Shown piece after piece: positions 45,611 through 52,569 of a stretch of 64,000 nt of DNA. Numbering within the stretch: the stretch's first letter is position 1; the number at the start of each line of letters is the position of its first letter. Made by a program: the position numbers and the translations under genes. Origin of the DNA: Sphingomonas sp. CFBP 13720 (lineage in GTDB: Bacteria > Pseudomonadota > Alphaproteobacteria > Sphingomonadales > Sphingomonadaceae); assembly GCF_014842075.1 (NCBI RefSeq), contig NZ_JACYVA010000003.1, forward strand, positions 186,001-250,000. The letters run 5' to 3'. The notes under the pieces were generated by a model, which was given only the letters and a program-made list of their open reading frames with translations, did not search any database and was not told the origin of the DNA.

Positions 45611-46288
45611 TCAGCGGGTCGCGAGCAGTTGCGGCTTCAATTCGGCCCAGCTGTGCGCATCGACGCGGCGACCGCCGATCTCGAACGCCGGGGTGCCGGG
45701 AATGCCGGCGGTCTGCGCCGCTTCCGCAATGGCGATGACGCGTTTCTGCGCCGCTTCGTCGTTCAGGCAGCGCGTGGTTTGCGAATCGTTCAGCCCACGG
45801 GCGCGGATCGTCGCGCGCAGCCCGGTGGCGTCGGCCAACTGGTTCAACCGTGCGGCCAGCGTCGGCATGGGTGCGGCGGCGGCAGGGGTCGCCGAAAACG
45901 CCGTCGCCTTGTCGAGCATCGCCGCCTGCCCCGCGAACACGGCGTCGTGCGCCCCGGCGAAGCGCGCCTTCCCGCCGCAGCGGACCAGCAGGCCGGCGGC
46001 CAGATCGAGGCCGTCGCGCGGCAGCGTGCGATATTCGACCTGCACACTGCCCGCACGCACCATGGCGTGCAGTTCGACCTTCGATTCCTTCGCGAAATCC
46101 GCGCAGTGCGAACAAGTATAGCTGAGCCATTCGACCAGCTTCACTTTCGCCGCCGGATTGCCGACCGCGATGCCGCCACCGGGCTGTTCGACCACGTTGG
46201 TCGACCAGTCGCGCGCCGGTTGCGCCTTTGCCGGCGGCAGACCGATCAGCACGAGCAGGAACGAGAATACGATCAGAACGATGCGCAT
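45611..46288 (-). CDS. DsbA-family thiol-disulfide oxidoreductase, periplasmic
   Basis: Protein of 225 aa with a cleavable signal peptide (MRIVLIVFSFLLVLIGLPPA, cut near AKAQ). The redox motif SYTCSHCADF sits near residue 64, and the cis-Pro loop is GIPGTPAFEIGG. It shares layout with the lipoprotein encoded 35 bases downstream but has a CSHC rather than a CPTC active site, so the two may differ in redox potential. It begins 2 bases after the DciA-like gene ends. Confidence 0.9.
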   Translation of the reverse strand: MRIVLIVFSFLLVLIGLPPAKAQPARDWSTNVVEQPGGGIAVGNPAAKVKLVEWLSYTCSHCADFAKESKVELHAMVRAGSVQVEYRTLPRDGLDLAAGLLVRCGGKARFAGAHDAVFAGQAAMLDKATAFSATPAAAAPMPTLAARLNQLADATGLRATIRARGLNDSQTTRCLNDEAAQKRVIAIAEAAQTAGIPGTPAFEIGGRRVDAHSWAELKPQLLATR

Positions 46289-46290
46289 GG

Positions 46291-46821
46291 TCAACGAACC
46301 TTTCCCAGAATGGGGATGGCGGGCGGCGGCGGTGCGGCGACGGCGCTGGCCAGTGCGGACAGCACCGCCTTCAATTCGGGATCGGCGATGGTGCGCAGGC
46401 TGTCGCCCAGATCGACCGGGACCGGCGTCGCTTCGCGCCGCACGGGCAACGGACGGCGCGGACGGACCTCGCCATGGCGAAACACCAGCCGCGCGACGGC
46501 GGCATAGCCGAAGAACCGGTTCACCCGTTCGACGATCTCGGGCGCGATATGCTGCATCATCGTGCCGTGCGCGCCCGATACCACCAGCGTCAGCGTACCG
46601 TCGCCACGCTTGCCGTGCGGAAAGCGGATCGATTCGGGCGCCGACACGCGGGCGAAGCGTTCGCCCACGATCTCGCCCCAGCGACTGACCACCGCCGACT
46701 GGATGAACCCGAACTTGCGGAACGCGGCGCGTCCGATATCGGGCAACAGTTCGGCGACCTGGCGGGCGCCACCGCGACGGGGGGCGGGAATCGATTGGAG
46801 AGGGCGAGGGCGCGTCGTCAT
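46291..46821 (-). CDS. DUF721 / DciA-like protein
   Basis: Protein of 176 aa with the DUF721 module: VAELLPDIGRAAFRKFGF, then VVSRWGEIVGERFARVSAPE and LTLVVSGAHGTMMQHIAPEI, then VNRFFGYAAVARLVFRHG. DciA proteins of this family load the replicative helicase in bacteria lacking DnaC, which is plausible here. The C-terminus is a Pro/Ala-rich tail. The start lies 28 bases from the divergent mutY start, so the promoters must overlap. Confidence 0.82.
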   Translation of the reverse strand: MTTRPRPLQSIPAPRRGGARQVAELLPDIGRAAFRKFGFIQSAVVSRWGEIVGERFARVSAPESIRFPHGKRGDGTLTLVVSGAHGTMMQHIAPEIVERVNRFFGYAAVARLVFRHGEVRPRRPLPVRREATPVPVDLGDSLRTIADPELKAVLSALASAVAAPPPPAIPILGKVR

Positions 46822-46849
46822 TACCGCCGTCCCATGCCATAGAGCCGGC

Positions 46850-47881
46850 GTGGACGCCAAGCATCTCTCTGTCGCCGACGCGCTGCTCGACTGGTACGAC
46901 GTCGCGCATCGCACGCTGCCATGGCGCAGCCCGCCGGGGACGGCGGCACCCGATCCGTATCGCGTATGGCTGTCCGAAGTGATGCTGCAACAGACGCAGG
47001 TCGCGACGGTACGCCCCTTCTTCGAACGCTGGACCGCGCGGTGGCCGTCGTTCGCGGCGCTGGCGGCGGCGGAGGATGCCGATGTCATGGCGGCATGGGC
47101 GGGGCTGGGATATTATGCCCGGGCGCGCAACCTGCTGGCCTGTGCACGGGTCGTCGCGGCGCGCGGCGGGTTGCCCGATACCGAAGCGGAACTGCGTCGG
47201 TTGCCCGGCATCGGCGACTATACCGCCGCCGCCATCGCCGCCATCGCGTTCGGACGGCGCGCGGTGGTGGTGGATGCCAATGTCGAACGCGTCGTATCGC
47301 GGCTGTTCGCGATCGAAACGCCGCTGCCCGCCAGCCGTCCCGCGATCCGCACCCATGCCGATTCGATCACCCCCGATCGGCGTGCGGGCGATTTCGCGCA
47401 GGCGATGATGGACCTCGGCTCCACCCTCTGCACCGTGCGGGCGCCGAGTTGTCTGTTGTGCCCGTTGAGACCGGATTGCGCGGCCTTTCGCGGCGGGATG
47501 CCCGAAACCTATCCGCGCAAACTGCCGAAAAAGCGGAAGCCGCAACGCCATGGCACGTTGTTCTGGGCAGAACGCGACGGACAGGTGCTGCTGGTCCGGC
47601 GACCCGACCGGGGGCTGCTGGGCGGGATGCGCGCGCTGCCGACCGGGCCGTGGAGCGATGCCGATCCGGGGTTACAGGGGGCACCGTTCGACGCGCCATG
47701 GCGCAACGTCGGCGCCGTCGCGCATGGTTTCACCCATTTCGATCTTGCCTGCACCGTCATGGTGGCAGATGCAGCGGCGGAGCCGGTCGAGGGCGAATGG
47801 TGGCCGGTGGCGGAACTCGCCACCGCCGGGTTGCCGACGCTGTTCGCGCGGGCGATCGCAGTGGTGGAAGGATCGCGATGA
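46850..47881 (+). CDS. mutY: A/G-specific adenine glycosylase
   Basis: DNA repair glycosylase (343 aa) that removes adenine opposite 8-oxoguanine. The catalytic Glu is in LSEVMLQQTQVATV, the helix-hairpin-helix is RLPGIGDYTAAAI, and the catalytic Asp is in VVVDANVERVVSR. The 4Fe-4S cysteines are in STLCTVRAPSCLLCPLRPDC. The C-terminal Nudix-like 8-oxoG-recognition domain is present. The start is GTG, since upstream in-frame codons offer no ATG in a sensible position. The stop overlaps the next gene (ATGA). Confidence 0.94.
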   Translation: MDAKHLSVADALLDWYDVAHRTLPWRSPPGTAAPDPYRVWLSEVMLQQTQVATVRPFFERWTARWPSFAALAAAEDADVMAAWAGLGYYARARNLLACARVVAARGGLPDTEAELRRLPGIGDYTAAAIAAIAFGRRAVVVDANVERVVSRLFAIETPLPASRPAIRTHADSITPDRRAGDFAQAMMDLGSTLCTVRAPSCLLCPLRPDCAAFRGGMPETYPRKLPKKRKPQRHGTLFWAERDGQVLLVRRPDRGLLGGMRALPTGPWSDADPGLQGAPFDAPWRNVGAVAHGFTHFDLACTVMVADAAAEPVEGEWWPVAELATAGLPTLFARAIAVVEGSR

Positions 47882-49176
47882 TGACGATGATGCGTACGGC
47901 ATGGCTGTTTTCGAGTGCGCTGCTGCTCGCCGCGCCGATGCAGGCGCAGGTCGCGCCGCCCCGCCCGCCCGCCGCGCGGTCGCTGGCCGCGACCGACGCG
48001 CTGGCACGCGGCTATGTGGCGCAGCGCAAGGCTCCGGGAATCGCTATCGCAGTCGGCGGGCCGGACTGGACCAGCGTCCACGCCGCCGGACGCACCGCCG
48101 TCGAAGGTGGCGCACCGGTCGATCAGGATACGCTATGGCGGGTCTATTCGATGACCAAGCCGATCACCGGCATGGCGGCGATGATGCTGGTCGAGGACGG
48201 CAAGCTGAAGCTGGACCAGCCGATCGGCGATTTTATCCCCGCCTTCAAATCGGTGCGGGTGCTGACCGATCCCGCCAACAGCCTTGCCAGCCGCCCCGCC
48301 GCACGGCCGATCACCGTGCGCCACCTGCTGACGCACACCGCCGGCCTTGGCTATTCGATCGTCACCACCGGGCCGCTGAAGGCCGAATATGAGCGGCTGG
48401 GCATCCTGCCGCTGTCGGTCAATGCGCAGACCGAAGCCGCGATGGCGCGGGTCCGCCCCAAATCGCTGGAGGAATTCGCCAACCGCGTCGCCACGCTGCC
48501 GCTGATCGCCGATCCGGGGACGAAGTGGAGCTATTCGATCGGGCTGGACGTGATGGGCCGCGTGATCGAAGTGGCGAGCGGCATGTCGTTCGAACGATTC
48601 CTGCAGACGCGGATGTTCGATCCGCTGGGCATGCGGTCGACGTTCTGGCGCGTGCCGGATGCGCAGAAGGCGCGGCTGGTCACCAACTATGCGTTTGCCG
48701 GCGACAATCCGGTGCCGCTCGATCCGGGCGCAACATCGGTATTCCTGTCGCCGCCCGGCTTTCCCTATGGCGGCGCGGGGCTGGTCATGTCGCTGCGCGA
48801 CTATGACCGGTTCCTGCACATGCTGCAGAATGGCGGGACGCTCGACGGACGACGGGTGATGAAGCCGGAGACGGTGGCGACCGGCATGTCGAACCTGTTG
48901 CCGGCGGGCGTGACGTTCGGCGGCGTCGATGGCGCGACCGGCGGGACCAATGCCGCGCGCATGGGCTATGGCGCGGGCGGATCGGTGTATCTGGACGGCG
49001 TGGCGGGCGGACCGGGCAAGGGCACTTATGGCTGGGGCGGCGCGGCCGGCACGATCGCGTTCGTCGATCCGGCGCGGCGCGTGCGCGGCACGGCGATGGT
49101 CAATTACTTCCCCGCCGACCGCTGGCCGCTGCGCGCCGATCTGGCGAAGGCACTCGCGACCGATCTGACACGATGA
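47878..49176 (+). CDS. Exported serine hydrolase of the beta-lactamase fold (EstB/class C-like)
   Basis: Protein of 432 aa with a signal peptide (MMTMMRTAWLFSSALLLAAP, cut near MQAQ). The nucleophile motif S-x-x-K is in YSMTKPITG (near residue 93). A Tyr-containing second motif is seen in KWSYSIGLDVMG, and the third (usually HTG or KTG) is replaced by YGWGGAAGT, as in esterase-like members. Such proteins are usually esterases or peptidases rather than resistance enzymes. It is translationally coupled to mutY and to nudC. Confidence 0.88.
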   Translation: MMTMMRTAWLFSSALLLAAPMQAQVAPPRPPAARSLAATDALARGYVAQRKAPGIAIAVGGPDWTSVHAAGRTAVEGGAPVDQDTLWRVYSMTKPITGMAAMMLVEDGKLKLDQPIGDFIPAFKSVRVLTDPANSLASRPAARPITVRHLLTHTAGLGYSIVTTGPLKAEYERLGILPLSVNAQTEAAMARVRPKSLEEFANRVATLPLIADPGTKWSYSIGLDVMGRVIEVASGMSFERFLQTRMFDPLGMRSTFWRVPDAQKARLVTNYAFAGDNPVPLDPGATSVFLSPPGFPYGGAGLVMSLRDYDRFLHMLQNGGTLDGRRVMKPETVATGMSNLLPAGVTFGGVDGATGGTNAARMGYGAGGSVYLDGVAGGPGKGTYGWGGAAGTIAFVDPARRVRGTAMVNYFPADRWPLRADLAKALATDLTR

Positions 49177-50027
49177 CGGGGTTTACCGGCGCGCTGCTCG
49201 ACCGCGCGGATCACGAACGGGACGATCCCGCCGCGTTCGCGCGGGCAAAGGCCGATCCCGCCGCGCGCCTGTTGCGGCTGAATGGACTCGAACCCACGGT
49301 CGATGCGGCGGGCGCGCTGGTGCTGGACGCGATGACGCCGGACGTGGACGCGGTGCTGCTCGGCTATCGCGACGGCGTACCGCTGTTCGCGGCCGGGGAA
49401 GGCACCGCGACGACGCCCGCGATGCGGTCACCGGCATTGATGACGATGCTGTCGGGGATGCCCGCCGACCAGATGGCGCTGTACGGCGTCGCGCGGAGCC
49501 TGCTCGACTGGCATCGCCGCCATGGGTTCTGCGCCAATTGCGGCCATGCCACCGTGCCCGCGCATGCCGGATGGGCGCGGGCCTGTGCCGGATGCGGGAC
49601 GCAGCATTTCCCGCGCACCGATCCGGTCGTCATCATGCTGGCCGAACATGACGGGCGCGTCCTGCTGGGGCGACAGCCGTCATGGCCGCCGGGACGCTAT
49701 TCGGCGCTGGCGGGGTTCGTCGAGGTCGGCGAATCGATCGAGGAAGCGGTCGCGCGCGAGGTGATGGAGGAAGCAGGCGTCGCCGTCACCGACGTGCGCT
49801 ATATCGCCAGCCAGCCATGGCCGTTCCCGTCGCAACTGATGGTCGCGTGCATCGCACAGGCGGCAGACGACCGCATCCGCATCGATACCACCGAACTGGA
49901 AGACGCGTTCTGGGCCAGCCGGGACGAGGTTATCGCCGCACTGATGGGCGATCCGGGCGCGCGGTTTCTGGCACCGCCCCCCTATGCGATCGCGCATGGG
50001 CTGCTGGAGGCATGGCTGGCGGGATAG
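49173..50027 (+). CDS. nudC: NADH pyrophosphatase / NAD-capped RNA decapping enzyme NudC
   Basis: Nudix hydrolase of 284 aa that cleaves NADH, or the NAD cap of RNAs, to NMN(H) and AMP. The zinc ribbon is FCANCGHATV with ACAGCGTQHFP. The Nudix box begins GFVEVGESIEEAVAREV and contains EEAG. The NudC-specific SQPWPFPSQLM follows. It overlaps the previous gene by 4 bases (ATGA). Confidence 0.94.
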   Translation: MTGFTGALLDRADHERDDPAAFARAKADPAARLLRLNGLEPTVDAAGALVLDAMTPDVDAVLLGYRDGVPLFAAGEGTATTPAMRSPALMTMLSGMPADQMALYGVARSLLDWHRRHGFCANCGHATVPAHAGWARACAGCGTQHFPRTDPVVIMLAEHDGRVLLGRQPSWPPGRYSALAGFVEVGESIEEAVAREVMEEAGVAVTDVRYIASQPWPFPSQLMVACIAQAADDRIRIDTTELEDAFWASRDEVIAALMGDPGARFLAPPPYAIAHGLLEAWLAG

Positions 50028-50074
50028 GTTACGGGTTACCCCGGTGCAGGGCCGTCGAGATCGATCGGCCCGGA

Positions 50075-50135
50075 CAAGCGCCGTCTCGATACGCGTGCTC
50101 GACAGGCCCGATCGCTGCTCGAAGCGAACGGAGGA
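50075..50135. repeat. Degenerate intergenic repeat fragment
   Basis: TCTCGATACGCGTGCTCGAC and GCTCGAAGCGAACGG resemble pieces of the inverted-repeat element at 21635-21753. It lies between convergent nudC and prephenate dehydratase genes. Confidence 0.4.
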
Positions 50136-50162
50136 CCGGATCGAACAGGAAGGCGCCGACGC

Positions 50163-51053
50163 CTAGCCCCGTTCGCGGGCGCGTCCGTAGCTGCCGAGCA
50201 ACCGCACCCATTTGGTGTGGAAGCGCAACTCCTCCAGCGCGCGGTCGACGCCCGGTTCGCCGGGACGGCCTTCGATGTCGCAGAAGAACTCGGTCGCGGC
50301 GAAGCTGCCGCCGCGCTGATAGCTTTCCAGCTTGGTCATGTTGACGCCGTTGGTCGCGAACCCGCCCATCGCCTTGTACAGCGCGGCGGGGACGTTGCGC
50401 ACCTCGAACACCAATGTCGTCATGCACGGCCCGTCGGGAAGCACCGGCGGCGCGGCGCGCGCCAGCACGACGAAACGCGTGGTGTTGTGATCGGCGTCGG
50501 CGATATCGTCGGCCAGTACCTGCAGGCCGTACAACTCGGCCGCCGCCGGCGGGGCGAGCGCCGCGACCGCGGGGTCGCCGATCGCCGCCGCCGATGCCGC
50601 CGCGCCCGCCGTGTCGGGGTGCGCGACCGGCTCGATCCCGCGCGCGCTCAACCAGTGGCGGCATTGGCCCAGCGCCTGTTCGTGGCTCATCGCCTGTCGC
50701 ACCGCGTCGATCGGCCCCAGTCCCAGCAACGCATGGCGGATCGGCAGGAAATGTTCGCCGGTGATGACCAGCCCCGATTCGGGCAGCAGGAAATGCATGT
50801 CGGCGACACGGCCATGCAGCGAGTTTTCGATCGGAATGATCGCGCAATCGGCCAATCCCGCCTGCACCGCGTCGATCGCGTCGGCGAAGCCGAAACACGG
50901 CAGTGGCAGCGCATCGGGGAATGCCTGCACCAGCGCGACATGCGAATTGGCACCCGGCGCGCCCTGGAACGCGACCGCGCGGTGCGGCGCGCGTGCGGCG
51001 GCCTCGGTCATCTGCGCCACCAGCGGGCGCGCGGGGGCGGCATATTTGTGCAT
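50163..51053 (-). CDS. pheA: Prephenate dehydratase
   Basis: Monofunctional enzyme (296 aa) making phenylpyruvate for phenylalanine synthesis. Catalytic-domain motifs are AFQGAPGANSHVA, IIPIENSLHGRVAD and NTTRFVVL with the essential Thr-Arg-Phe. A C-terminal ACT domain, with the phenylalanine-binding ESYQRGGSF, provides feedback control. There is no fused chorismate mutase; that activity is encoded at 39961. Confidence 0.94.
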   Translation of the reverse strand: MHKYAAPARPLVAQMTEAAARAPHRAVAFQGAPGANSHVALVQAFPDALPLPCFGFADAIDAVQAGLADCAIIPIENSLHGRVADMHFLLPESGLVITGEHFLPIRHALLGLGPIDAVRQAMSHEQALGQCRHWLSARGIEPVAHPDTAGAAASAAAIGDPAVAALAPPAAAELYGLQVLADDIADADHNTTRFVVLARAAPPVLPDGPCMTTLVFEVRNVPAALYKAMGGFATNGVNMTKLESYQRGGSFAATEFFCDIEGRPGEPGVDRALEELRFHTKWVRLLGSYGRARERG

Positions 51054-51167
51054 GGAGCGCGGCGATTATCGGCGGCGACGACGACAGGCAACCCCGTCTT
51101 GCCAGTATCGGACGGCGCGGCTAGGCTCCCGGGAAATAAACGACCTTTAGGCGAGACGACGCAGGCC

Positions 51168-51854
51168 ATGGACGACCGGACGAACACGATCGCGGGCTGG
51201 GTTCTCGCGGGCTGCGCGGCAGCACTGGGCCTTTCGATCGCCAGCGGGATGATTTTTCATTCGGGCGCGCCCGACAAGCCGGGCTATCCGGTCGAAGGTG
51301 CGGTGGACGCAGGTGCCGGCGGCGCGGCGGCAGCGGTGCCGATCGCGACGCTGCTGGCCAGCGCCGATCCGGCCAAGGGCGCGGAAGTGTTCAAGAAATG
51401 CGCTGCGTGTCATTCGGTCAACCAGGGCGGGGCGAACGGGATCGGCCCCAATCTGTGGGGCGTGCTGGGCAAGAAGCATGGCCATCTGCCCGGTTTCGCC
51501 TATTCGGCGGCGCTGACCGGCGTACCGGGCAACTGGGACTTCGACGCGATGAATGCGTGGCTGACGTCGCCGCGCAAATATGCGCCGGGCACCAAGATGA
51601 CCTTTGCCGGTCTCGGCAGCGCGGAGGATCGCGCGAACGTCATCGCCTATCTGAACCAGCAGGGATCGAACCTGCCGCTGCCCGCCGCCCCGGCTGCCGA
51701 TGCAGCCGCTGCGCCGGATACGGCGGCGGAGGCCAATGTCGCCGATCCCGATTCGGGCAACACCGCCGATATCGTCAATTCCGCTACCCCGGCATCGGGT
51801 GCGCCCTCGGTCGATCCGGGCGCGGCGGAGCAGGCGGCGAAGAAGGGGCGGTAG
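51168..51854 (+). CDS. Membrane-anchored c-type cytochrome
   Basis: Protein of 228 aa. An N-terminal uncleaved membrane helix (about residues 9-28) is followed by a short linker and a class I cytochrome c domain with heme site KKCAACHSV (near residue 80) and Met ligand in GTKMTFAGL. It resembles the CycM-type cytochromes that carry electrons from the bc1 complex to the oxidase. A 60-residue Ala/Pro/Asp-rich C-terminal tail follows the domain and looks disordered. It is divergent from prephenate dehydratase. Confidence 0.92.
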   Translation: MDDRTNTIAGWVLAGCAAALGLSIASGMIFHSGAPDKPGYPVEGAVDAGAGGAAAAVPIATLLASADPAKGAEVFKKCAACHSVNQGGANGIGPNLWGVLGKKHGHLPGFAYSAALTGVPGNWDFDAMNAWLTSPRKYAPGTKMTFAGLGSAEDRANVIAYLNQQGSNLPLPAAPAADAAAAPDTAAEANVADPDSGNTADIVNSATPASGAPSVDPGAAEQAAKKGR

Positions 51855-52110
51855 GGCAGCTGATCGGGGTAGTCGGACTGCCTGCCCCGACGAACCGTCG
51901 TTCCAGTACACGCCGGCGTCGTCCGGGGGCGGGCAGGTGCTTTCCCTGCGGACACTCTGGCGACCCCTGAAGGGGTCCGGACCTGACTTCACCCGCGGAC
52001 CGGCATCCCAGAGCAGGCTGGGATCGCTTGAGCGCGCGCGGGCGCGTTCCCGGTCAAGAACCCGGCGACTTCGGGTGGGGTTATCGATCGGCCTTCTACC
52101 CCAAGCCGTC

Positions 52111-52183
52111 ATCCCAGCGGAGGCTGGGATCTCCCGGGGGCGGGCAGGCGCTCTCCTGATAGCGACCCCAGCCTTCGCTGGGG
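52111..52183. repeat. Second pair of inverted CCCAGC palindromes
   Basis: ATCCCAGC-GGAG-GCTGGGAT (52111-52130) and CCCCAGC-CTTC-GCTGGGG (52166-52183) repeat the arrangement at 22931-23005 in opposite orientations. A weaker relative, ATCCCAG...CTGGGAT, lies near 52005. The rest of 51855-52205 holds no gene that I can support. Confidence 0.7.
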
Positions 52184-52205
52184 TGACGAACTAGCGCGTC
52201 GGATT

Positions 52206-52228
52206 ATTCTACCAAATATTGGTAGAAT
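52206..52228. promoter_or_regulatory. 23-bp palindromic operator or enhancer site
   Basis: ATTCTACCAA and TTGGTAGAAT are perfect 10-bp inverted arms separated by ATA, in an AT-rich stretch. Its centre is about 107 bases upstream of the start site predicted from the sigma54-type promoter at 52298. This distance is normal for a bacterial enhancer-binding protein site. The binding protein is unknown. Confidence 0.65.
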
Positions 52229-52297
52229 GGCTGGTGAAAATTTCAGAACTTCCGCGATTGCACACCAAAAACCGCGCATTTCCGACGTTTCCAAAAC

Positions 52298-52313
52298 TGG
52301 CACGCCCCCTGCA
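52298..52313 (+). promoter_or_regulatory. Sigma54 (RpoN)-type promoter
   Basis: TGGCACGCCCCCTGCA keeps the invariant GG and GC dinucleotides with correct spacing and the full TGGCACG half. It differs from the consensus TGGCACGrnnnTTGCw at two positions. Predicted transcription starts near 52324, followed by a CGCGAA-ACGG-TTCGCG hairpin (52331-52346) in the leader and then a small ORF at 52369. Confidence 0.65.
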
Positions 52314-52368
52314 ACACCCTAAATACCAATCGCGAAACGGTTCGCGACGGGTTCAGGGAGTAGCCACC

Positions 52369-52476
52369 ATGTTCCGTTTCGACCAACTTCATCGCCAGAT
52401 CGTCGCATTCACCGGCGCACTGGTCGTATCCGCCGTGCTGTTGTCGGCCGCTGCGCCGATCGTGCCGATCGCGTGA
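52369..52476 (+). CDS. 35-aa single-helix membrane peptide
   Basis: The ORF begins MFRFDQLHRQIVAFTGALVV and ends in SAAAPIVPIA. A short basic and polar N-terminus is followed by one hydrophobic helix (about residues 11-30). AGGGAG lies 9 nt before the ATG, and a sigma54-type promoter lies 56 bases upstream, so it is likely a genuine small gene. Its TGA overlaps a GTG of a second tiny ORF (GTGA). I do not recognise a family and no function can be assigned. Confidence 0.65.
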   Translation: MFRFDQLHRQIVAFTGALVVSAVLLSAAAPIVPIA

Positions 52477-52565
52477 CCTGCGCACGGACCCACCCGATCG
52501 CGACCGGCCTGTTCAGCTTCATTCTGACGGCGGTCGCGATCGTGGCGCAGTTGCCGGTCGCGTGA
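52473..52565 (+). CDS. 30-aa membrane peptide overlapping the previous ORF
   Basis: GTG at 52473 overlaps the stop of the 35-aa ORF (GTGA) and opens a frame encoding (M)TCARTHPIATGLFSFIL and then TAVAIVAQLPVA before a TGA. It has the same plan as its neighbour: a short polar start, one hydrophobic helix, and an ending in Pro-x-Ala. The overlap suggests translational coupling. The convergent oxidoreductase gene ends 5 bases later. It could be a chance ORF, hence modest confidence. Confidence 0.45.
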   Translation: MTCARTHPIATGLFSFILTAVAIVAQLPVA

Positions 52566-52569
52566 TCGT

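Noticed and set aside
47878-49176. Class C beta-lactamase (antibiotic resistance) call
   Set aside because: The S-x-x-K motif is present, but the second and third motifs are of the esterase-like type (Y-S-I, W-G-G-A-A-G) and there is no adjacent AmpR-type regulator.
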